This document shows positions 57,942 to 64,000 of a DNA stretch of 64,000 bases, in pieces. The DNA comes from Edaphobacter dinghuensis (GTDB lineage Bacteria > Acidobacteriota > Terriglobia > Terriglobales > Acidobacteriaceae), in the NCBI RefSeq assembly GCF_014640335.1, contig NZ_BMGT01000001.1, positions 62,001 to 126,000 on the forward strand, given 5' to 3'. The notes below the pieces were generated by a model that saw only the letters and a program-made list of their open reading frames with translations, was not told the origin of the DNA and ran no database searches. The translations under genes were made by a program, and so were the position numbers. The stretch's first letter is position 1; each line of letters begins with the position of its first letter.

Positions 57942-60689
57942 TTATTCAGTAGGATCATAGTTCAGATTTGGACCGAGCCACCGTTCCACCTCGGCCACGC
58001 TCATCCCTTTACGTTTGTGATAATCAGCAACCTGGTCGCGGTCGATCTTGCCAAGGCTGAAATATCGCGATTGAGGATGTGCGAAGTACAGCCCACTCAC
58101 GCTGGAACCAGGCCACATTGCAAACGACTCTGTAATCTTCATCTCGGTATTCGCCTGCACATCGAGCAAGCGCCATATTGTGCCTTTTTCCGTATGGTCG
58201 GGGCACGCTGGATAGCCTGGGGCTGGCCTGATCCCTCTGTACTTCTCTTCAATAAAATCTTCGTTGCACAGGCTTTCTTCACAACCATAGCCCCACTCAT
58301 CTCGCACTCGTTTGTGCAGACATTCAGCAAAAGCCTCCGCCAATCGATCACCGACAGCTTCCGCCATAATCGCGTTATAGTCGTCGTTCTCAGCACGATA
58401 TCTGTCGCATAGCCCTTTCAGACCAATTCCACTGGTTACGGCAAACCCGCCCATATAATCTTTCAGCCCAGTCTCTTTTGGTGCAATAAAGTCGGCGAGC
58501 GACCGGCACGGCTCACTGCCTTCCCTGTTTACCTGCTGACGAAGGAAGTGGAATCGGTCTAGCACCTCTGTGCGCGTCTCATCGGTGTACAACTCGATGT
58601 CGTCACCAACAGCATTGGCAGGAAAGAATCCATAGACCCCGCGCGCTGCAATAAGGCTATTCTCAATGATGAGATCCAAAAGAGCGTTAGCATCTTTAAA
58701 TATCTGGCGGGCCTGCTCGCCCTGGGTCTCATGCTCAAGGATGCGGGGATAAACGCCTTTCAGTCCCCAAGCATGAAAGATTGGCGTCCAGTCGATGAAC
58801 TTACGCAGCGTGGCCAGAGGAAAGTTATCCAACACACGTACCCCTGTAAACGCGGGCGTGGCTATATCGTCAGTTCGCCATTCGATCGGAGTTCGTCTTG
58901 CGCGAGCGGTCTCAAGAGGAACAGCCTTCTGGCGGGGTGCAGCGTGAGCTTTGCGAAGCGACTCATATTCCGCGCGATGTTGCGCGACAAACTCTGCCTT
59001 ACCTTCCACACTCAAAAGACTAGTCGTCACAGGAACTGCGCGGCTGGCATCCAGCACGTGCACGACCGGCTCACTATAGTGCGGCGCAATCTTGACCGCC
59101 GTATGGGTACGAGTCGTAGTCGCTCCGCCAATCAGCAGTGGTAACTTGAATCCCTGACGCTCCATCTCTCGAGCCACATGTACCATCTCATCGAGTGACG
59201 GCGTAATCAAACCGCTGAGCCCAATCAAATCAACATTCTCTGCCTTGGCGCGTTCGAGGATTTTTTCACTGGGAACCATCACCCCCATATCGATGACCTC
59301 GTAGTTATTACACGCGAGAACGACACCGACGATATTTTTGCCAATATCGTGAACGTCACCCTTGACCGTTGCGAGCAGAACTTTTCCCTGCGCTTTGACC
59401 TCCTGCCCAGACGCAGCCAGAGCAGCTTTCTCGGCTTCCATAAAAGGCGTCAGATGAGCTACAGCCTTCTTCATCACGCGCGCAGACTTGACCACCTGTG
59501 GCAGAAACATCTTGCCAGCTCCGAACAGATCACCCACTACACCCATGCCGTCCATCAAGGGGCCTTCGATCACCAACAGAGGTCGCCCCAGCTTGACACG
59601 AGCCTCCTCGGCATCAAGCTCGATATACGTGTCTATTCCTTTGACCAGTGCGTGAGAAAGTCGCTCCTCGACCGAACCATTGCGCCACTCTTCAGTCTTC
59701 TTCTCGCTTACAGCCGCACCAACATGCTTCAGCGTTTCGCCGTGCTCCACTAAGCGTTCTGTAGCATCAGGACGCCGATTGAGCAGCACATCTTCGACTA
59801 GGACCTTTAGCTCGGGCTCAATCTCCTCATATACCTCGAGCATTCCGGCATTCACAATGCCCATGTCCATGCCCGCTTCAATGGCGTGATAAAGAAACGC
59901 CGCGTGCATGGCCTCGCGAACTTTATTATTGCCCCTAAAGCTGAACGAGATGTTCGAGACGCCCCCGCTGACCTTCGCATGCGGCAGGTTAGCCTTGATC
60001 CAGCGCGTGGCATTAATAAAATCAACCGCGTAGTTGTTGTGCTCCTCCATGCCTGTGGCGACAGTGAGAATGTTCGGATCGAAGATAATGTCTTCCGGTG
60101 GAAAACCAACATCGTCAACAAGAATTCGGTAGGCACGCTCGCAGATGCGAATCTTTTCTTCATAGCTGGCTGCCTGGCCATTCTCATCGAAGGCCATCAC
60201 CACCACCGCTGCGCCATACTTCAGCACCGTCGCAGCGTTCTGACGAAACTTCTCTTCGCCTTCTTTCAAAGAGATCGAGTTCACAATGCCTTTGCCTTGC
60301 AAGCACTTGAGCCCCGCCTCGATGACCTCCCACTTTGAGGAGTCCACCATAAAGGGAACTTTGGCGACTTCAGGCTCGCTAGCCAACAACTGCAGAAAAC
60401 GCGTCATTGCAGCAACGCCGTCAATCATGCCTTCGTCCATGCAGATATCGATGACGTTCGCGCCATTCTCAACCTGCTGTCTGGCAATACTGACTGCTTC
60501 CTCGTACTTCCCTTCCTTCACCAACTTTGCGAACTTCGGCGATCCGGCTACATTTGTACGCTCGCCGATCATGATGTAAACGCCTGGCTGCTGGGTAAAA
60601 GGCTGCGATCCCGAAAGACGCAATGGCCTGGTCTCCGGCGCAATCGCAGTATCAGTTGTGCTCACATTCTCATTCCTGTCCATGGTCAC
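57942..60689 (-). CDS. metH: Methionine synthase, folate/cobalamin/reactivation part (split MetH)
   Basis: 915 residues. Domains in order: pterin-binding barrel (about 30-290; [38 protein letters not shown]), MetH cap (about 320-420), B12-binding Rossmann with His447 in [12 protein letters not shown], and the SAM reactivation domain (about 600-915) with [15 protein letters not shown] and [17 protein letters not shown]. It lacks only the homocysteine domain, which is the upstream gene. It moves the methyl group of methyl-tetrahydrofolate via cobalamin to homocysteine. GTG 60689 overlaps the upstream stop (GTGA, 4 bp), ATG 60683 is also possible. Confidence 0.95.
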   Translation of the reverse strand: MTMDRNENVSTTDTAIAPETRPLRLSGSQPFTQQPGVYIMIGERTNVAGSPKFAKLVKEGKYEEAVSIARQQVENGANVIDICMDEGMIDGVAAMTRFLQLLASEPEVAKVPFMVDSSKWEVIEAGLKCLQGKGIVNSISLKEGEEKFRQNAATVLKYGAAVVVMAFDENGQAASYEEKIRICERAYRILVDDVGFPPEDIIFDPNILTVATGMEEHNNYAVDFINATRWIKANLPHAKVSGGVSNISFSFRGNNKVREAMHAAFLYHAIEAGMDMGIVNAGMLEVYEEIEPELKVLVEDVLLNRRPDATERLVEHGETLKHVGAAVSEKKTEEWRNGSVEERLSHALVKGIDTYIELDAEEARVKLGRPLLVIEGPLMDGMGVVGDLFGAGKMFLPQVVKSARVMKKAVAHLTPFMEAEKAALAASGQEVKAQGKVLLATVKGDVHDIGKNIVGVVLACNNYEVIDMGVMVPSEKILERAKAENVDLIGLSGLITPSLDEMVHVAREMERQGFKLPLLIGGATTTRTHTAVKIAPHYSEPVVHVLDASRAVPVTTSLLSVEGKAEFVAQHRAEYESLRKAHAAPRQKAVPLETARARRTPIEWRTDDIATPAFTGVRVLDNFPLATLRKFIDWTPIFHAWGLKGVYPRILEHETQGEQARQIFKDANALLDLIIENSLIAARGVYGFFPANAVGDDIELYTDETRTEVLDRFHFLRQQVNREGSEPCRSLADFIAPKETGLKDYMGGFAVTSGIGLKGLCDRYRAENDDYNAIMAEAVGDRLAEAFAECLHKRVRDEWGYGCEESLCNEDFIEEKYRGIRPAPGYPACPDHTEKGTIWRLLDVQANTEMKITESFAMWPGSSVSGLYFAHPQSRYFSLGKIDRDQVADYHKRKGMSVAEVERWLGPNLNYDPTE

Positions 60690-61777
60690 CGTATCACTCG
60701 CAGTTCCCGTGGGGTCTTGCCTTCGAGCGCCTTGGCAATCGCAGCAATATGCTCAGGCGTGTTGCCACAGCAGCCTCCTGCAATATTGATCAGACCGCCC
60801 CGTGCAAAGTCGCCGAGGTAACGAGCCATATCTTCAGGGCCAAGATCGAAACCTGTATCCGAAAGAGGATTCGGCAAACCAGCATTTGGATAAGCCGAGA
60901 TCGCCACATCTGCTTTTTCAGACAGCTCGCTCAAAAACGGATACATCAGATCAGGTCCAAGCGAGCAGTTGAGGCCCACCGATAGCGGCTTAACATGCTT
61001 CACCGCATTCCAAAAAGCCTCCGTAGTCTGGGCAGAGATCAGCGTCTCACCGCCGCGCCCTACCGCTGCCGAGATCATCACAGGCAGTTCCTTGCCATCC
61101 TGATCAAAGACTTCGCGGATAGCCACAAGCGCTGCTTTAGCATTGAGAGAATCAAAGATCGTCTCGACCAGAAGTAAATCCGAGCCGCCTGCGATAAGAG
61201 CACGTACTTGTTCGGTATAGGCAGTCTTAACCTGGTCAAAGGTGACCACACGAAAACCCGCGTCATCGGCATCGGGCGAGTTCGAGAGTGATACGGTCAT
61301 CGGACCGATCGCTCCCGCAACGAATCGTTGCCGCCCCGTCGCATTCCCAACTCGATCGGCCCATTCGCGGCATTGACGCGCCGATTGCTCATTGATCTCA
61401 TAAGCCAGATTACTGAGAGAGGTATCCTCAATAATCTTTTGATAGAACTCAGGATCCTTCCGGCCACCATGTTCCCGCGGATCGTCGACAAAAAACTCGC
61501 TCTGGGTAATGCTCGTCGCACCAAAGGTATTCGTTTCAATAATGTCTGCCCCAGCCTCCAGGAATCGTCGGTGGATGTCGCAGATCATATCCGGTTGTGT
61601 CAGGGAGAAGAGGTCACCGTTGTTCAGCAAATCCTTTGTCGAGTTCTTGAACCGCTCGCCACGGATATCAGCCTCTTTCATGCCATAGGTACGAATCGTA
61701 GTACCCATCGCCCCATCAATGATGGCGATTCGGCTATCGAGAATCTTTTCAAGAGGATGCTGGTGGATTGTCGTCAT
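60686..61777 (-). CDS. Methionine synthase, homocysteine-binding part (split MetH)
   Basis: 363 residues. Homocysteine S-methyltransferase barrel: [19 protein letters not shown] at the start, [15 protein letters not shown] near 80, and zinc ligands Cys271 ([13 protein letters not shown]), Cys336 and Cys337 ([12 protein letters not shown]). This equals residues 1-350 of a normal MetH of about 1230 residues. It ends cleanly with a stop and the rest of the enzyme follows in another frame after a 4-bp overlap. A one-base frameshift could also explain this, but each part has its own start and proper domain border, so a true two-subunit enzyme is favoured. Could alone be mistaken for a SAM- or SMM-dependent MmuM-type enzyme. 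Confidence 0.93.
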   Translation of the reverse strand: MTTIHQHPLEKILDSRIAIIDGAMGTTIRTYGMKEADIRGERFKNSTKDLLNNGDLFSLTQPDMICDIHRRFLEAGADIIETNTFGATSITQSEFFVDDPREHGGRKDPEFYQKIIEDTSLSNLAYEINEQSARQCREWADRVGNATGRQRFVAGAIGPMTVSLSNSPDADDAGFRVVTFDQVKTAYTEQVRALIAGGSDLLLVETIFDSLNAKAALVAIREVFDQDGKELPVMISAAVGRGGETLISAQTTEAFWNAVKHVKPLSVGLNCSLGPDLMYPFLSELSEKADVAISAYPNAGLPNPLSDTGFDLGPEDMARYLGDFARGGLINIAGGCCGNTPEHIAAIAKALEGKTPRELRVIR

Positions 61778-62140
61778 CTCTTCCCTAATGGTCTTACGGA
61801 TAGCAATGCCGACAATTATGCAGCATCACCTTTAGTGGATTGCCTAACCCATTGATTTCATTCGTACTCTAGCTCTGCCACATTTGAGTGGGGGTGTCTC
61901 CATTATAGCGAGACTGTGAGCATACCTATCGCAATGTACTGATTAGAGTGAGACCGCCCTACAAAGGGAGCAACACCTATAGCATGCGTCAGAATAGCTC
62001 TTCCAGCTTCCCTCACGAGAGAGCTAACTAATTGAAAACAAACATAGCACCGCAACAGAAAAAGTCGAGAACTTATGTGAATACAGTTCCTTCATCAGCA
62101 CTTCTTACCACCTAAGTAATGCCGGCGTGTATCTTAGCAC
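61778..62140. promoter_or_regulatory. metH leader and promoter region, no gene
   Basis: On the minus strand TATAAT lies at 61907-61902, about 125 nt before the metH start, with a poor TTGCGA 21 nt further upstream. The leader has no segment I can match to a SAM, SAH or cobalamin riboswitch, although a regulated leader would be expected for this gene. Nothing else is seen between here and the GH51 stop at 62141. Confidence 0.4.
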
Positions 62141-64000
62141 TCATCTTTCCTGTAGCTGGATCGACGTAACGCTCTCGTGCGGAACAGTGATGCTCAGTGG
62201 CTTCTTCGAAGCGGCCTTCAAACTGAAAACCTGCGGAGCCACTCGCTTCGGCTCAACCTCATCATTAATCATGTAACGCGAGACTGCAGAGATCTGCTCT
62301 ACCTTGGCTGCACCTCCAGCCGCAAAACCTCCCAAGTTGATCTCGATCGGCACATCGTTCGTCAGCGAACGGTTAACGATGAACAGGGTGATGGTGCGGT
62401 TCTTTTCGTTACGCGTAGCGACTGCATCAATATAGGGAACATCCGCTACATCGGCATAGCCCAATGTGCCATTCTTCACGCTGTATGTGCCGGAGTCGGT
62501 GGTTACAGGCAGAACAGTGTCGCCTTTCGCCGCAGAATACATCTGAAACACGTAGTAGGACGGCGAAACAAACACTTGCTCTCGGCGCTTCCATATGCCG
62601 GCAAACTCCATCAGGCCGGTCATATCGACAAGCTTCACCTGGCTGTTGTGACGAAAATAAGTGTTGAACGTTGAAGCGATCATCACAGCGCCCCCTTCAT
62701 TCCGAGAGCTGGGACTCTCGTTGGTGAAGTTGCGCTCGCCCTGTCCTTTGCTATTGAACAGCCATTCCGTTACCGCAAAGTGTGCCTTGCCCTTATATCC
62801 CGGAACAGCGTCCATCTGGGCCTGCATTCGGTCCAGTTCTGGGCCAAGCCCATACGGTACCGCATACGCGGCAGCCGCCATAAAGTCGGGCGTGTATGGC
62901 TGGAGACGAACATGATTTGTTCCCGTGATGAAGTGCATCGTCAGTAGATCGAAGGTGCCCGGCGGATTGGAGAGCTGTGCAGCATTCCATCTCTCAAAAT
63001 CATTCGGAGTCTCCCCCGTCGCCATAAGCAAAGCGTCTTTGGACATAGGCTTGAGCGCTTGGCTAAACGCGAGCGTGCGTGGCGCTATCTCACGAATAGT
63101 CGGATATCCCACCTGCCATTTGCCATAAAGTTCATTTCCCATCTCCAGAATCATCGGACCCTGATAGCCGTTACGGATATAACGCACCCAGTCAACCGCC
63201 TCCTGAGGAGTGCCACTTCCCATATTCAGGTTGAACTGCGGCTCCGCGTGAACCAGCTTGCAAAAGGAGAGAAATTCATCCGTACCGAAGTTGTTGTACT
63301 CAGGAATCCCCCATGCAATGTTCTCCATCGTTACACGCTTGTCGAGTGGGCCGATACCGTCTCTCCAGTGGTAGTAGCTGCTGAAGTTACCTCCAAGACG
63401 CAACTCCGTCATATGCATCTCGTCGGCCAGGCGAACCACATCCGGATCGAAGGTCCCCACTGCGTCATCAGGCATCAACGAGATCAGATCGACGTCTACT
63501 CGCTCATCCCCTTCAACGGATACGGCAAAATCTACAGGCTCCAGACGGCGCACCTGGTCGCGGTTTAGCTCAAGCTTAGCGGTATATTTCGCCCATTCCC
63601 CTGCGGTTGCTTCAATCGAAGCAGATGCCAACACCTTTTCGGAGTCGCGAGAGCGAAGCGACACCGTTACCTTCGCGGGACCGCTCACATGCTTGGCATA
63701 GAAAGAGACGTTGTAGCCATACGTTCGCGGCACAGGAAGGTAAACCCGTTGCTTGATGCCAGTCAGTTCATCAGGTGTACCCATGATCTCAAGCGACTGC
63801 CAGCTATTAGCTGCATCTCTCACATGAAGCTCATAGCGATTGCCGGCGGCCCTGTTCAGAGGCTGCCAGGGAATAGGAATGCCTGTACTATTCTTGGAAT
63901 CGATCAGCTCCGGCTGATCGCGAAAGAGCTGCTCCAACATCGCGTGGTTCCAAAGGCCGGACTCCAGACTGCCATTCACCAAAATCTCAGCGATCACCCC
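62141..64000 (-). CDS. Glycoside hydrolase family 51-like alpha-L-arabinofuranosidase (5' partial)
   Basis: The frame runs out of the window, so the start is missing; the first visible residues (GVIAEILVNGSLE) are the family's G(L)xAELLxNRSFE motif, which usually lies 50-90 residues into the protein. A carbohydrate-binding-like insert (about 50-175) precedes the barrel. The acid/base Glu is in GPMILEMGNELYGKW and the nucleophile Glu in FAVTEWLFNSKG; LTMHFITGTNH lies between them. The beta-sandwich closes it with ITLFIVNRSLTNDVPIEI. It would release arabinofuranose from arabinan or arabinoxylan. Ends 363 bp before the metH start. Confidence 0.88.
   Translation of the reverse strand, partial: GVIAEILVNGSLESGLWNHAMLEQLFRDQPELIDSKNSTGIPIPWQPLNRAAGNRYELHVRDAANSWQSLEIMGTPDELTGIKQRVYLPVPRTYGYNVSFYAKHVSGPAKVTVSLRSRDSEKVLASASIEATAGEWAKYTAKLELNRDQVRRLEPVDFAVSVEGDERVDVDLISLMPDDAVGTFDPDVVRLADEMHMTELRLGGNFSSYYHWRDGIGPLDKRVTMENIAWGIPEYNNFGTDEFLSFCKLVHAEPQFNLNMGSGTPQEAVDWVRYIRNGYQGPMILEMGNELYGKWQVGYPTIREIAPRTLAFSQALKPMSKDALLMATGETPNDFERWNAAQLSNPPGTFDLLTMHFITGTNHVRLQPYTPDFMAAAAYAVPYGLGPELDRMQAQMDAVPGYKGKAHFAVTEWLFNSKGQGERNFTNESPSSRNEGGAVMIASTFNTYFRHNSQVKLVDMTGLMEFAGIWKRREQVFVSPSYYVFQMYSAAKGDTVLPVTTDSGTYSVKNGTLGYADVADVPYIDAVATRNEKNRTITLFIVNRSLTNDVPIEINLGGFAAGGAAKVEQISAVSRYMINDEVEPKRVAPQVFSLKAASKKPLSITVPHESVTSIQLQER

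Noticed and set aside
60686-60689. metH split as a simple sequencing frameshift
   Set aside because: Both parts begin and end at domain borders with their own start and stop; kept only as an alternative to be tested by reads.
61778-61930. SAM or cobalamin riboswitch in the metH leader
   Set aside because: No conserved riboswitch core could be matched by eye; a covariance-model search of this interval would settle it.

Overview
The window reads as chromosomal DNA of a soil Acidobacteriota, most likely of the family Acidobacteriaceae (Terriglobia). The indicators are families enriched there: a TIGR03435 'soil-associated' protein, an Oar-like TonB-receptor-type barrel beside a VWFA-related protein, a second TonB receptor heading a sugar operon, Ig-repeat and IPT/TIG secreted proteins, a CRTAC1-type FG-GAP protein, GH125, and many plant-polysaccharide hydrolases. 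The genus cannot be fixed from sequence reading alone. I found no integrase, transposase, phage gene, rRNA or CRISPR array; the only clear RNA gene is tRNA-Ser(UGA).

Layout. 1-6001: TIGR03435 protein (5' end outside the window), large outer-membrane barrel, VWFA-related protein. 6222-16026: lactate-permease family transporter, TPR protein, D-2-hydroxyacid dehydrogenase, extremely acidic small protein, sodium:solute symporter divergent from a secreted alpha/beta hydrolase, YihY/BrkB gene remnant, UlaG/NAPE-PLD-type metallo-hydrolase, type II NADH dehydrogenase. 16126-19774: overlapping pair of secreted proteins, one a metzincin-like protein that has lost its zinc ligands. 20166-22406: small hypothetical, thioredoxin reductase, YggS, DUF167. 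22425-31478: GH28, a GlcD/GlcF-type FAD/Fe-S fusion, GH125, a GH5-like hydrolase and a CRTAC1 protein. 31813-38281: tRNA-Ser, an OmpA-family gene cut by an in-frame stop, a large Ig-repeat lipoprotein, an orphan HicB-like repressor.

38487-51250 is the most coherent system. It is a tightly spaced seven-gene minus-strand operon (TonB receptor, GH39, MFS anion symporter, rhamnonate-dehydratase-like enolase, FAH-fold GguC/AraD1 protein, beta-hydroxyacid dehydrogenase, GH3) read divergently from a FadR-type GntR regulator. Two GGTnGTACC palindromes sit in the divergent promoter region, one before each arm. It looks like uptake and cleavage of a beta-xyloside-like glycan plus dehydratase-type degradation of a sugar acid.

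51457-55233 holds ACP and ketoacyl synthase genes converging on an alpha-oxoamine synthase and an SDR reductase. This fits long-chain-base (sphingolipid/ceramide-type) lipid synthesis. After a six-hairpin glycoside hydrolase comes methionine synthase split into two overlapping genes (57942-61777), and the window ends inside a GH51 arabinofuranosidase gene.

Housekeeping genes are mixed with accessory glycan genes throughout. Several intergenic spaces carry long hairpins that behave like terminators of the minus-strand genes.
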